From Prochilodus magdalenae (lineage: Eukaryota; Chordata; Actinopteri; Characiformes; Prochilodontidae): a stretch of DNA of 64,000 bases. The notes below the pieces were generated by a model that saw only the letters and a program-made list of their open reading frames with translations, was not told the DNA's origin and ran no database searches. The stretch lies in contig JAMWET010000160.1 in NCBI GenBank assembly GCA_024036415.1, positions 72,001 through 136,000 on the forward strand. Direction: 5' to 3'. Of this stretch, positions 1 to 11,759 are shown one piece after another. Both the position numbers and the translations under genes were made by a program. How positions within the stretch are numbered: position 1 is the stretch's first letter; each line of letters starts with the position of its first letter.

Positions 1-25
1 AGTCCTCAGAGATGTTGTGGTTTGT

Positions 26-295
26 TTATTGACCCTTATCCAAAAAGGTGCTGTACAGAAACCGGACTACCCAGAACAGGTGTTTGTGATGCAAAGCTGG
101 ATCAGATGCCTTTGATTCAGATGCCGTTTGCATAAAGAGAGGCCATTCAACATTCTGTTCCCCAAGTGCCTGTCCGTCAATGTCAAGAAAACGGCCGAAA
201 GTCAAGTCCATCGGCACTGAAGCAATTGAACCTTGGAGAGATGAGGTTCCTTGAGCCCAACCCCAGCCTCCCTGACCAGATGGTCCGCAGACAGA
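26..295 (-). CDS. Possible 3'-terminal coding segment of an unidentified minus-strand gene
   Basis: On the minus strand a stop-free frame runs from just after a TGA at about 297 down to a TAA at 28-26. Its composition is ordinary and mixed, unlike the low-complexity frames elsewhere. It contains phrases such as SVPMDLTFGRFLDIDGQ, NVEWPLFMQ and HLFWVVRFLYSTFLDKGQ. The stop codon overlaps an AATAAA hexamer (minus strand, 30-25), which is what a very short 3' UTR would look like. Only 25 bases lie beyond it in the window, so cleavage-site context cannot be judged. I do not recognise the protein family and assign no function. In mammals MSANTD2 lies upstream of ROBO3 on the opposite strand, so a terminal exon of such a neighbour is conceivable, but nothing in the sequence proves it. 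It could also be a chance frame or a decayed repeat. Confidence 0.22.
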   Translation of the reverse strand, partial: SVCGPSGQGGWGWAQGTSSLQGSIASVPMDLTFGRFLDIDGQALGEQNVEWPLFMQTASESKASDPALHHKHLFWVVRFLYSTFLDKGQ

Positions 296-297
296 CC

Positions 298-2140
298 CTC
301 AGCCCTGAGTCTGATAGATGATTTGGTTTGATGCGGTTATGCTCCCATAATTGCTGAAATGAGTTGACAGTGATTGGGGTGTGATTTGTTTAGGTGGACC
401 TAAAGAATGGGGGCGCAGCTTGTGGCAGGCTGCTAGTGGCCATTCTGCTGGGGGAGGTTGGAGTGGTGGGTGTAGAGGTAAGAAAGGGGGATATAATTGA
501 ACATTGGGGGTGTGTTTGCCTTAGCAAAGCTCACTTGAAGTGTTTGCCCTTGTTGTGGCTAGCATTTGATTCCGCTATATGAATACTAATTTCAGGGAGA
601 TGGATGGTGGTGGTTTGACGTGTGTGACAGAGCGGTGCAGTTGAACCATCTTGAAGAGATTCTTTCTTCTTCTGAGTTGCATAAAATTGCTGTTTTCCTT
701 TGAACAGAGATAGCTTCTCTCAGCATTCTGTGATATGGGCTGCATTCGTATGTGATGAAAGCAATGAGTGAACATTTTTGACGGACATAAGCATAGTCAT
801 TCTCTAGCATCGGTACACATCATCATAAATCTGACCTTTATTCAGCAGATTTTATCCACTGCAGTGCATCTCTGAAGGTATTTGGTTTAGAAGTATTACC
901 ACTGACTGACTGAAGTCTGTACATGTTGTATTGACAGCATGAACGTGCATAACTGGAATTTAATGCTGTACCACTGATGCACTCACCCTCTTTTGCCAGG
1001 AAAAAAAAAATCATGTATTTACCCCATGTTATTTGCACTTATTATTTCTCAAGCTTATTTGCATATGGTTTTCTATGTTTGGATTAGTATTGGATTAACA
1101 GCGTTATCAAATATCACACTAATTTAAGTGCAAGTGATCATTCCTTTGTTCTCGTTCACATGCCACTTGTTTGTTTTATTACATTACCTTCACTTTTGAA
1201 GGACTTCTGGAATGTTAGTTCCCTTATTCAGTCTATACAAACAGAATGTCACCACCTAATTAACTACACACATTTCTATATGGACACCACATGGAAAGAT
1301 CGTAACACGTGTTGTAACCTGCCATCTTCATATATGTGGCACTACGTCATATAGGCTTCTCACTGTGCGACAGCAGATTTCATTACATAAACAGTGTAAC
1401 CATCATGCCACCAGTCTAGCAAAACCACTGAGGGCACGTATGAGAAGAGCTGGCTTACATCTGTAACAGGTTTGAGGAGAGCTCTATAGAGAAACTGTGG
1501 CAGAGCTTGCTACTCCTTCTCAGAGAAGTTGCAAGCGATTCTTCAAACCAGACAAAGCAGTGCATTGTGGGATTGTAGGAGTGCCCTGGAACTTCTGCAC
1601 TAGGATTTGGACACTTGGATGGAACTCCAGAATAGTGCACTTTGATAAACAGGTGTGTCATAGTGTCCGAGACAGCTGGATGTTAACAGTGTTACATGTA
1701 AATTGTGCAGACATATTAGTCATTGTCCCTTGTGATGCGAAATTAGAAGCTATTTGATCTGGTAAATGAATAGTAAATAGGGGAAAATAAAAGGAATAGC
1801 GTTCCTGCGATAAAGCGTGTCCCTCAACCTGACAGTATGCCATAGTGGGGGCGCCCTTTATGGGTAGTGTCGGGCAAGTGGTCCAGAGGCCTGGAAGAAG
1901 TTCAGTCCGTATAAGAGTTCTTTTCCCCTTCACCTGTATTTACACACATTATTTAAACTCTACTAGCTAGAGATTTAAGATCAAATAACTGCAAAGTCAT
2001 ATGCATCTTACTCCTGTTCACATTCAGTCCTTGCTGTACTGAAAGAACCCCCCAGTACAGCCAGTAACACACATATAAGTGGGTTGCCCTGGGCTAAACC
2101 ATTAGTGGCCTGAGGTAATGAGTTCTCAACCTTGCCCCAC
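298..2140. other. Upstream flank, no feature recognised
   Basis: Mixed-composition DNA. All open frames are short (under about 90 codons), start at arbitrary places and resemble no protein I know. I see no splice-bounded coding segment, RNA gene or clear dispersed repeat. Confidence 0.5.
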
Positions 2141-2145
2141 CCCCC

Positions 2146-2172
2146 TTTTTATTTATTTATTTATTTATTTTT
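2146..2172. repeat. (TTTA)n microsatellite
   Basis: A short run of TTTA/ATTT units, about seven copies with an impure end, directly after a C-rich and T-rich stretch. Confidence 0.85.
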
Positions 2173-2174
2173 TA

Positions 2175-4785
2175 CATGTTCCGTTTTTGCCTTTTCTTCT
2201 GCAGAGGTTGGACTCACACAGGTAAGGTAAAACTAAGGTGAACCCTTCAATTCTCCTTTTACCCTTTATCTACACAGTTTAGTTCACATGCACGTATATA
2301 CAGTCTCTAGTTATTCTGTGATGTGTAAGGGACCTTCCATCGTCACAGTTCCACTTTGTAATTTCTGTATTGATTAATGCAATAATGCTGCAAAAGGCAT
2401 GTGTCCAAATTTTCCTGAACAGAATTTTGTCCTGTTCATAGCTCAACTGCACTATTACATAAAATCACCGTTTTCCAAAAGGAATATTTGGAATATTCTG
2501 TTTTAACAGAAGCAGTCTGTAAGATTGCAACCTGCAGAATTCACACTTCAAACAGGGGCCAATGTATCACTAGGAAATGCAGGTTTACCGGTCTAAAAGA
2601 AACGTTGCAAGTTCAGCTTTAAACTTCATTCCTTTACTCGCCAAAGAGCGTCTATAGAGGAGGAAAGCAGTGCTGATGTTATCTCTCGATTAACCAATTA
2701 GCTTCTCTTTTCATCACTTCTTTTGCTTGCTGCCTAACATGGATTATTGATGTGAGCTAGCAGCACTGGTGGTCACTTGCCAAGACCTTCAGACATGGTT
2801 GTTTGCTGATCCTTATACTGGCTACCTGTACTTAAATGATCTAACCCGGAGCAGAACATCTATGATAGACAAGAGATTAGAATACACCATTGGGGCAGCA
2901 CTGCTACTCTGTCATCCTAATATGTTGAACTGATGGTAAACTCGACGTTACAGTGACTCAGTATCTTAAGGTACGAAAGGGTATTACAAGACAGGGTGGT
3001 CTGGGGCTAGCTGATTAGCATGCTAACTTCTAGTAGGTACGACTGCAACACAATACATAGACACCTTTGACATACTGTCAGAGCTTGAACTGTTATTTCT
3101 TCATATTCTGTTGTTAATCTAGGTTATTCTGGAGTGCTTTAAAATAAATACCATACATCGTCAATGCATTTTGCAAACGGATTTGAAAACAGCAGATTTG
3201 GCAATAACAGCAGTGAGTGATTATCTATGATGAGTATAACCCCTGTGATGTGGTTTAAACAGTAAAACGTGTTGGTGTGAATCTGCTCTTGATTCAGCAT
3301 GTTTATACCACCAGACATGCCATGTACTTCTGAGACTGAGTCATGTCATCATCAGTGGGATTTGTTGGACACATAAAGACACTGGCTCAGTTTTATAGCC
3401 GGTATGTCTCCTGAGGCTGGTCTTTAGATCCCTCCTGTCATGAACCTGCGGTATTTTGTACCTTTATCAATGCTAAGTTAATTAGAAAACTGACGATGCC
3501 CTCCCAGCGTGGATGAGGCTGATAGAGGCGTGCCTCATAAGTTACAGCGCTAAATCCGTCCCCCCCGACCACATCTCATTTTGAAGTGTCTCCCTCAGCC
3601 TTGAGTAAACACCCGTCTTTTTTTAATTAAAATAAATCCGCTTCTAGCCGATATTTCGCACCCACCAGAGCCCCCCAGCTACTGACCAAGATACAGAGAT
3701 ACAGTGGACAGATTTAGAGGGCTGGAATAACAGAGAAAGGAAGGGATACAGCATGATGACTGGTGGGAGCAGTCTATGGGCCTTTTCGCTGTACGTAAAG
3801 AATCGGCCTGTGTTGTTTATGGATGTGGAGCGTTGCATTCTCTGTGGGGCGCCACCTGGGTCTTTTTACACTTTTCATTTGTTTACAGCACATAAACACT
3901 ACGCAATGCTTTCCAGACTGGAATGCAACTTCTAGCCCGGCACACAAGGCTGGGACATAAATATTGTTTAACGTGCTTTTCCTTTGCAGATAAACCCAGA
4001 AAGACATTCTGCTTGCAGCTTGCTTCGGTAAAGCCCATGTGTACGTGCACTGTTTTTCAGCTATATGCGTTTTCCTGTTCTTTATGGTTTGCAGTGCTTT
4101 ATGAGAGAAAGACAAAGTCACCGTTGGTTGCTACAGGGCACATGTTTTTAAAGTGACAAAAGCAATGAAGCAGCAGTTTTGATTAATCTTATTCTCTTCT
4201 TTATGGTTAATGGGACTTCAATTTCAGTCACAGATTTATCCTTTGCAGCTGGTGCAGCTATGCATCTCAATATATACGTCAGTGTATTTTTCCAAGTCTA
4301 CTGTTTTAATGAAATTCTGCGGTGTGCCTCTTTCCCATGATCCTTCTTTGTTTATCACTTTGGACTCGGTGCTGACTCCAGCTTCAGCTTGCAACATCTA
4401 CTCCCACTGTTAGCTACTGAGGCAGGCAACAAAAGAATAAATCATTTAATGTGCGCTTCTCAGACACCACATTTGAATATCAAGACAAATCACTTTATTT
4501 TCTTTTTCCTCGCCGACTGCATGACCTGCCAGCGTTGCAGTGAGGAAGCTGTGCAAGCTTCAACAAACAAAAAAGGGTGGAAAAAAGCAAATTAGTGTCT
4601 AAAACCGGATCAAATTCCTCTTACTTACCTAAAATGTTGTTTTGTTTAACCTCTTTGTACAAATAAAAGTCAAAATTAATTTTCATATATACAGTCATCA
4701 TTAAAAGAATAGCTAAACGAAGTATGGGATTGCAATGCTATTGGGAAGGTAGATAAAGGTTACCAGGGACAATAAATGAGGATAC
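2175..4785. other. Upstream flank, no gene recognised
   Basis: AT-leaning sequence without a credible exon. The longest frame (minus strand 3774-4121, 115 codons) has no recognisable domain and is overlapped by unrelated frames on the other strand, so I read it as chance. Confidence 0.5.
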
Positions 4786-4787
4786 AT

Positions 4788-5220
4788 TTAGATATGGGCA
4801 ATATTTATTGAGCTACACACACAGAAGTAGTGTCTCTCAGTAAGGCATAGGGCCGCCATGTTGCTAATGCAATATGCATACATCTCGGCATGGGCTATGG
4901 TGCTGACGCTGACTACGGAGCCTCCACTCACAGATTCGTTGGTCGCCTCATCACTGAAGATGACCCACTGCAAATCTGTATCACTTCATAACAGTCTGGC
5001 ACAACACCATTTGGTAACGTTGATGTAGTGCTAAGGGCAGTCGTCATAACGGACTGCATGCCTGTAGTCCTGCATCGTGCCGCTGTCTGCCAGTGGTGCT
5101 GACAGGATGACTAATGGAGGGCATCACTGCGCGCTGAATGTCCGCAACTGTGGCTGTTGGGTCAGTCAGGTACAACGATGAGGCCCGTCTTTGCTTACGT
5201 CACATGCAGAGTCTAAATCT
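4788..5220 (-). mobile_element. Degenerate Tc1-like transposon fragment (copy A)
   Basis: This stretch is clearly related to 29960-30260. Both share, in the same order and orientation, a 'tcactgaagatgaccc' block, a 'cagtctggca' block, 'ggtgctg..caggatgac', and the block reading 'gtggctgttg' then 'gtcagtca'. The second copy retains a readable minus-strand Tc1-type transposase segment (W..V.FSD..RF..., VWRHRGQ), which identifies this more decayed copy by homology. No intact frame remains; a minus-strand piece (IFSDEATNESV) still shows the FSDE block. I did not find terminal inverted repeats. Confidence 0.55.
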
Positions 5221-6580
5221 AATGTTTATCCAGCCACGCACTTTCACACAGAAGCTACAAGTGCTTCAACCTGGACTGCCTCTCAAGGTCGCAATGTGAG
5301 GCAGCCAATCAGTACTGAGCTCATTTACAGTCTTAAAGGGGGTTAGAACTAATGCATTCAGCATTTAACACTTTGCTCTAATGTCTGCGCAGAAGGGTTG
5401 TGATTTTGGTTGGGGTGAAAATGCGCAGATGTGGTTTTACACACCCATTTACACTCTATGATTTGGAACTAGAATTAAAGCAGCTGTTTCCCTTTGTTGG
5501 TGAGGTCATGACTAATCTGACGAGTTGTGCTCTGATTTGATGGTTTGCAGCCAAACACCACAATGATCACACAGAAGCAACATGTCAAAACAGACCCAGA
5601 CAGGAAAATAAAACAAAATGCTTTTAGTCTCGACAACAACACACAGTACATTAAAGCTGTTTCTCACTTTGAAGCTTTCAGCTTAAGTTGATCTGCTTCA
5701 ACCAGCAAACACTGATACAATTGCACAACATCGCTGTTGGGGTTGTGATGCTGATGAAGGTGGAACTGCTCCTCTCTTCAGCCTTTACAGTGTTAAACGC
5801 GGAGTGAAGCTGCTCCATGCTGTCCAAGGTTTTTTGAGTGGAGTGTACAGAGTGGAGTGAAATACCTTAAATGGTGCTGCATGTACATTCTGACACCTGT
5901 ATTAGCTGTAACTTGAAGGCGGAATGGAACATTTAGAGGCTGGCACATAGGAAGCAAACTTCAGCCCCATTTCAGTATGAACATTAATCATGCCTGCTGA
6001 CAGTTCAGTTAGTTAGAAAGGGTTGAAAAGTGTTGACATTGGCTTCAGAACCTGGAATGGTACACTTCTGCACATGGCTGTAGCTCTGTGGTCAATGTAT
6101 GTACATTTTGGGGGTGTAAATATTAAAGAGTAAAGGCTGGTGCTGTTAGGATTTTGGAGTTGGCCCAAGTGGGAGTCATGCTATGTCAGTTCTATGTACT
6201 GAACTTTGCCAATGTAAATACAGTTTTCTATTCTATGACCCCTTTAATAATATAAGAGAGCTAGAACTTTTGTTTGTTTTTATACATAATTGGACCTCTG
6301 GGAGAACAATGAATGCAGAGTACAGCCCTTTAAGAAAGACATGTAAATGACCTCTATGTTGTTCTATATTGTGACTCATTCAAAACCACAGACCATGCTG
6401 AAACACTAGGGCTAAACTGCTGGAGGCTGAATAGGTGGGTATATGTAAAGGCACTACTAGGTAAACTACTGGGATGCAGAGTGAAATAAGAGGCAAACTA
6501 GCACTTGTTTTTTACTTCTCCACCTAAACATGCTGGACGCCCACTATGATGTGTAGTAGAGCTTAATGACAGAATTCACA
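5221..6580. other. Upstream flank, no feature recognised
   Basis: No coding frame above background, no RNA gene and no clear repeat boundary seen. Confidence 0.45.
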
Positions 6581-6582
6581 TT

Positions 6583-7120
6583 ATCAATCAATCAATGTTT
6601 ATTTGTATAGCGCTTTTTACAACCAACGTTGTCTCAAAGCAGCTTCACAGAAAATCAGTTTGTTATATAAAAGAAAAGGAAAGAAAAAACACAAAGTTAA
6701 TGTACAGACACTTGAGGGTGGGGGTGGGGAAAACCCGGGTCCAAGCCCCCCTTGAGCAAGCCAGAGGCAACAGTGGCAAGGAAAATCTCCCTTGAGTAAG
6801 GAAGAAACCTCGAGAGAAACCAGGCTTAATGGCAGAACCCAACCTCCTCAGGTTGAACCCGGATGAGACGAGAAAGACAGAACTAACAGGAGAAGAACAT
6901 CTATTGGATCCAGTCTGATTAGTGCAGGAGGGAGTAACTGCAAGATGGATCTGACCCATAGATAGAGTTCATGATCAGAGCCAGACGCTGGTCAGTGTAA
7001 AGGTTATGGTCATGCCAGGCGAAGAAACAGGGCAGGAGGCCCACGGTGGCACTGATGCTCAGGTGCCTGGGGGTTCTGGTGTGATCGCTCCAGAGAAGTT
7101 CTAGTGTTTAACATTACTGA
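6583..7120. repeat. Fish dispersed repeat ('TTTATTTGTATAGCGCTTTT' type)
   Basis: It begins with TCAATCAATCAATG, then TTTATTTGTATAGCGCTTTT and the CTCAAAGCAGCTTCACAG block. It continues through 'ccttgagtaaggaagaaacc', 'gagagaaaccaggcttaat' and 'ccaacctcctcaggttg'. This phrase order belongs to a dispersed repeat I recognise as very common in teleost genomes. I am not certain of its class (a LINE-derived or non-autonomous element is likely). The 66- and 98-codon frames inside it are repeat-derived. The right edge is approximate. Confidence 0.7.
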
Positions 7121-8205
7121 CATTACTGTCCGGATAGCTTAGAGAAACAGAATCAGAAAACAGAAATTGACGCTATATGTACGCAGTGAGCTACAACACA
7201 GCTCTCTCATGCTCACACGAGTACAATTTGTCTTTTTACAATGCCTGAATGAGACTGCATTGAAAGCAGTAGGTTTAGAAATTCTAAGAATGCTTATTTA
7301 TATACTCACTTTCTATTTTTAAATAACACTGTGAACATGCTTTAGTTGCCTGTGGCTATGTGAATGCCGAGTTTATATGTGGGCTGGTAGAGGGCCCGGA
7401 GGGGGATTGGGCATGTATAGGTATTTCTCTTTAAGTGCTTGTTTTGAATGGCTTTCTAAGAGCTGTTTTCAGGTGCTTTAATTTGTCTTTGATGTCAGAC
7501 ATCACTCGAACAAGGGGTATTCCAGAGGCGAAGCAGACCCTCATACTGTAGGGAGGAATGCCTGTACAGGCTCAGCGAGGACATCTGAGGAATCAGGCTT
7601 CATTTGATGATTTTTTCCCCCCTCTTCTTTAATCAGCTTCCCTGCCTTAGCTTCACTGGCATTGACTCATTTTTCACCGTGAGTTCAAAGGCATCATTTG
7701 TAGTAGTTCAGTCTAATTTACACCTTGCTTTTTGTGTCTCACATAAAATACCTGCTGCCATATAAAAAGGCAGACTGTTAAGACGAGGAGAGGAAATGTA
7801 ATTGAACATTATCTGACACATCAGGCATGTTTTGGTTTATGTATGTTCGTCAGGCTTTTTGTTATAGATGTGCATACACGTTATGGTAGATTTCTGTTTA
7901 TTATTATATAGATATAAGTTAAAAGGTAGTAAATCAAGTAATTATTTAATTGTTATATCTGTGTTAGTATTAATATTACTATTACTATTGTGGTTGTGGC
8001 TTATTGGTCTTGGTCTTGATAAATCCACTTACCTAGGTTCAGCTGAGTAAGGTTCTGCAGCTGCAGTACCGAATATGACCATTAAGGGGAGCTGATGTCT
8101 CACCTACGAAGGGGCTGCCACGGCAAGGACCTGGACGGAAACCTGATGAAAGTGTGAGAGGCAAGCAGGCCAGTGCTCGATGGTCAGCAAAGCTGCTGTT
8201 ATATT
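7121..8205. other. Upstream flank, no feature recognised
   Basis: AT-leaning DNA, with a short TATTAC-rich stretch near 7960-7990. No coding or RNA feature is supported. Confidence 0.45.
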
Positions 8206-8211
8206 GGCCTA

Positions 8212-8412
8212 GACCCACGTTTCTCAGCCCTGTTCCTGAACGCCCAGGGTCCTGCCCTTTATAGTGTTTTCTTTTTCTCCCAGCACACCTGATCCAACCA
8301 GTCAGCTCATTACCAGTCCATTACTGGGTTAAAGTAGGTCTGTTAAAGCTGCAAAAGCACTGAAATATGCGGGGCAGGCAGCTCCCAGTACCAGGCTGGA
8401 GAAGCACTTGGG
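8212..8412. mobile_element. Degenerate hAT-like MITE of the 'CCTGGTCCTGGAGG' type (copy 1)
   Basis: The left arm (TTTCTCAGCCCTGTTCCTG, then GTCCTGCCC) is inversely matched by the right arm (GGGGCAGG, then AGTACCAGGCTGGAGAAGCAC). The layout and internal phrases (ctgatccaacc, gctcatta) match the better preserved element at 22081-22272. The arms are diverged, and I could not find a target-site duplication. Confidence 0.5.
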
Positions 8413-10430
8413 TTGGATCCTCCTATCCACTGTATAGAACATGGTAAAGCAGATAACACAGAGAAGTTACCTGTCAGTAAAGATGACTCAGTCAGGTAAA
8501 AAGATGAAAATGTCTGTGTCTGATGTGTCAGATTATCTTTGGTTCTTTTATCCTTATAAATGAGAGCAAAAGTGAAGCTGTGTACAAAAAAGTGAACTAC
8601 TACAAATGATGCCTTCAAAAATACAGTGAAAAATGTGTCAGTTTCAATGAATTTAAGAGCTCAGGACATAAAGCGGTGATTAACAGTCAAATCCCAGTAC
8701 AGAGTAACTCTCACTTGAGAGAGTAATGAATAACACATTAAACATTAGTGTTTATTTTACAGACAGTACTGAGGGCTTTCAGAATTACCAGTGCATGTTA
8801 ATATAAGCATATAAATTAGTTTCCAGAGTCTGTAAATGTGATTTTGTGTGTGACTATAGAAGAGTCATTTCTGCTTTTACACTCTCATTGAACTGTAGTT
8901 TTAGCTAGTTTTAACCCGGACACTAGAGAGTTGAAACTTCTGTATAACATCAGTTACTGTCAGTTTTTATTATGCTATGGTATGTCATTTATGTTATTCA
9001 GACTTTCTGTGACACAAAGGGGAATTCCATGATGTTTTCTTTTTGTCCTGAGTGTTTTAATATGAAAGTTCACTGTAGAGAAACTTACAGACTCAAGATT
9101 TCTTTACATTGGTGGTGAATGGAACCAAAAGTCACAATGCCTACAACACAGTTTAGGGTGTCTTCCAGCACTTTCTTAAAATGTAGTATATAATACAGCT
9201 ACAGATGTCAAAAGTGGAGTATACTCAAAAATCCACATTGCATACGTTCAACCAGTCGTTCTGAGTACGCTAAAGATAAATATACTGTTCCACAATGCAA
9301 ATATGAAACATAAAATTTCTGTGATACAACTGGACCAGAAATGATGTTAATGTGAGTTAAACCCAAATCTGTTCCAATAGCATTTTACATTAATGTATCC
9401 TAGTAAATAATGTTTATTCGTTTGCTGAACAGCAGCCTTTAGAGTTCAGCTTGGTATGACTTAAGCTTCAGCACTTCTTGTTAATTGGAAACGAGCATAT
9501 CAGTAGTATTCTAATAGTTTGTGTACTAGCCTGGAGAGCTTACATAGGATATACGGTGTAGTATTAGTGTCTAGTACCTACATGCATCTCCTGAGTTTAT
9601 ATATGTAGTAATAGAGGTAATAAAGCAATTAAAAAAAGTTTTCTTTACAGAGTACTTTGTCTTACAATGCCATGTGGGCACCCCTCCACTATAAATGGAG
9701 AAAAATACGATTGTTTTACACTACACTATCTTAAAACAATGGCTCACACATCAGGAGGTGTATATTTAACCGTCTGTTGTACTAACTTTCTATGAGTGAG
9801 CTTTCTGAGACATTGCCTCCTCAGACGTCTGGTTCCTATCACCACCACTGTGAACAATACTGACGCTCTGAGTTTCTCCAGAACAGAACATTTCATACCA
9901 AAGTATCTAAATTTACCTAGTTTTCATCGAAACCATTTAATTATATAGACTTTTATTGTCTAAAAAACGGTGGAGTTCACACTTTAATTAGCATCCTTGC
10001 TTGCTAGCAAAGCACCATCAAGACGTTATTGGCGAAAATACCCGGATGTGTTTTGAAAAACTATTTATTTACGGCACGGTTCATGTCGAATAAAGGGTTT
10101 TTTTAAGGTGGGCTACATTATAACATATATACGTTAATTTATCTGAAGATAAAACATCTTCATTATATGGATGTTTGTTTGAGCGGTGATATCTTAAACT
10201 AGATACGAGCCTGTCTGCGCGTTAGCTAACGTATGTAGCTAGGTTAGCACAGCTGTTTTTCCTACATTAGCAAAAAGACCCGGATGAAAAGAGGATACAC
10301 AAAATAATGCGTAAAAGTTTATGATGACTGAAGTTATAATGCCTTTTAGGCGGAAGAGGCCTTACATTATATCCTCCGAATACGCCACGGGCCTATACCG
10401 ATATAAAATAAGTTATTTTCAAACCCACAG
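8413..10430. other. Proximal upstream flank of robo, no gene recognised
   Basis: Low-GC sequence without coding frames of note. Regulatory elements may lie here, being within 2 kb of the promoter, but none can be singled out from one sequence. Confidence 0.45.
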
Positions 10431-10900
10431 AAGTTGAAATAAAATAGCTGCGCTAAAGCTCCGCGCGTAGAGAGAGTCAGCCTCTCTAATGTGGCTTCAG
10501 TGTGCACTTACTCGAGCCACCAGCACTCCCTCCCTCCTCCTCCTTCTTCCTTTCCTCCTCCTCCTTCTCCTCCTCCTCCTCGGCTGAGCCGGGTTGCTCC
10601 AGAGTTAGATCGCTGAGCGCCCAGCCCTGCTCTGCTCTCCTGCTCTCCGTCTGTGCGCTACTGAACAGCACGGGGCTTGGGGCGGGCTGAGCGGAGCGCC
10701 TAATCCGCTGAGGCGCAGTTTGGGTTTGGGTGCCACTGGAGGAGATCGGCAGGCTGCTAGAGGAGCGTGTGAAGGAGGAAAGAGAACGGAGGAGGGGAGT
10801 TAAGACACGCGGAGGAGGTCGTGGCGGATGAGTGGAAGTGGCTGCGCTTTTGGATATATATATATACCGGGTCGTTTTTGGAACATGGCACTGGCCATTT
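10430..10900 (+). promoter_or_regulatory. robo: GC-rich promoter region of the robo gene
   Basis: Base composition switches from AT-rich to GC/CpG-rich about 10440, 0.8 kb before the robo start codon. Features seen are an 'aaagctccgcgcgtagag' stretch, a ~55-base pyrimidine tract (10525-10580, TCC/CTT units), several GGGCGGG- and GGAGGGG-like boxes around 10680-10800, and a TATATATATATA run at 10856-10867. The start site cannot be placed from sequence. If the TATA run is used, the leader would begin about 10885-10900; CpG-type dispersed initiation is equally possible. The long frames on both strands here are low-complexity artefacts. Confidence 0.5.
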
Positions 10901-11226
10901 AACGACATTTCAGTCGCTGTGTATTGGGCTCCTTAACGCACCGGAGCGCTGACTGGCTGACTATTGCACCCCAGTGCGCACTGGGCTGACTCTCCAATAC
11001 ACTGGTCTGTCACTGGCTCTCAAGCGCACCAGGCTGTGGAGTTTCTCTCACTATGACCCCGTTGAAGGCGCGCGCACCCCGGCGGGCTTCAGACAGACCC
11101 TGAGCCAAACAGGGAAGCGCACCACAGGATCAGAGAGAGGAGAGCGAGAGAGAGAGAGCGGAAACTTCCCTCGGTTGAGGGTTGAAGCTGAACGCAGGGG
11201 GAGCGGTGGATGTGCGCTGGAACGGG
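10885..11226 (+). other. robo: robo 5' leader (5' UTR) with upstream ATGs
   Basis: This is the GC-rich, purine-rich stretch between the candidate promoter and the robo ATG; its left limit is inferred. It carries three upstream ATGs. One at 10885 ends after five codons (stop 10902). One at 11053 ends at 11103. One at 11210 is out of frame with robo and runs through the true start codon to a TAG at 11237-11239. The 11210 ATG has T at -3, a weak context, whereas the robo ATG has G at -3 and G at +4. This layout is compatible with leaky scanning that tunes receptor output, but that is inference. Confidence 0.45.
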
Positions 11227-11284
11227 ATGGGTCCACTAGCGTGGCTGCTGTTCCTCTGTGGATTACTGCACTTTCAGGCTGATG
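11227..11284 (+). CDS. robo: robo exon 1: initiator Met and signal peptide
   Basis: The exon encodes MGPLAWLLFLCGLLHFQAD and the first base of a Gly codon, then a textbook donor (G|GTAAGT at 11285). The hydrophobic core AWLLFLCGLL followed by a short polar end is a secretory signal peptide, as expected for a single-pass axon-guidance receptor. The ATG is chosen because it has a strong Kozak context (GGG ATG G), gives a signal peptide, and joins in phase 1 to exon 2 to give ..[11 protein letters not shown].. GSRLRQED is the mature N-terminus shared by vertebrate ROBO1 and ROBO2. The LCG-L----DG pattern of the leader resembles ROBO2. The nearest upstream in-frame codons offer no better ATG. Additional leader exons upstream cannot be excluded. 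Confidence 0.82.
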
Positions 11285-11759
11285 GTAAGTTTCTTGGGAC
11301 GAACAGAACAGCGAGGAGCCTTTTTGGTCCCCTGGCTGACAGTGTGGACTCTTTAAGCTGGGTTTAGGAACTTTAAGTATGTGGTTGGAACCTGTAGTCT
11401 GTAGTGTGTGATGATGGCTTTCCAACCCACCTCCGAGGTGCCTGTTGCCAGACCTCATGACTTTCTAGTGTCAAGCTCAGTCCACTTGGAGGTGAAATGG
11501 ACAAATAGGAACAGGTGATGCTCTTCATTGGTGGTTGCTTTGATGCTAGGATGTCTGAGTTGCTCTCTGGGTTTAGCATGGGTGGATATAGGGCTGTATT
11601 GGAATAGGGTGAGAGCTCATCTCACTGGTGATGCTGAGTGGAGCGCTGTGGCAGCCAGTTGCACAGGCAGACGGTCGTGCACAGTGGGACCTTCGCCAAC
11701 CCATCGCCAGCCCCTCTCCAAACACACCTGCCTATGTTTAGCCAAGGAGGAATATCAGA

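Noticed and set aside
10486..10908. 140-codon minus-strand frame in the promoter
   Set aside because: Composition is Ser/Pro/Arg then Glu/Lys, mirroring the pyrimidine tract and GC-rich promoter; no domain.
11182..11226. N-terminal extension of the robo frame from 11182
   Set aside because: The codon there is TTG. The ATG at 11227 has a strong Kozak context and directly starts the signal peptide.
10974..11282. 102-codon plus-strand frame overlapping exon 1 as an alternative protein
   Set aside because: It begins at GTG, not ATG, has no internal signal or domain, and lies mostly in the GC-rich leader.
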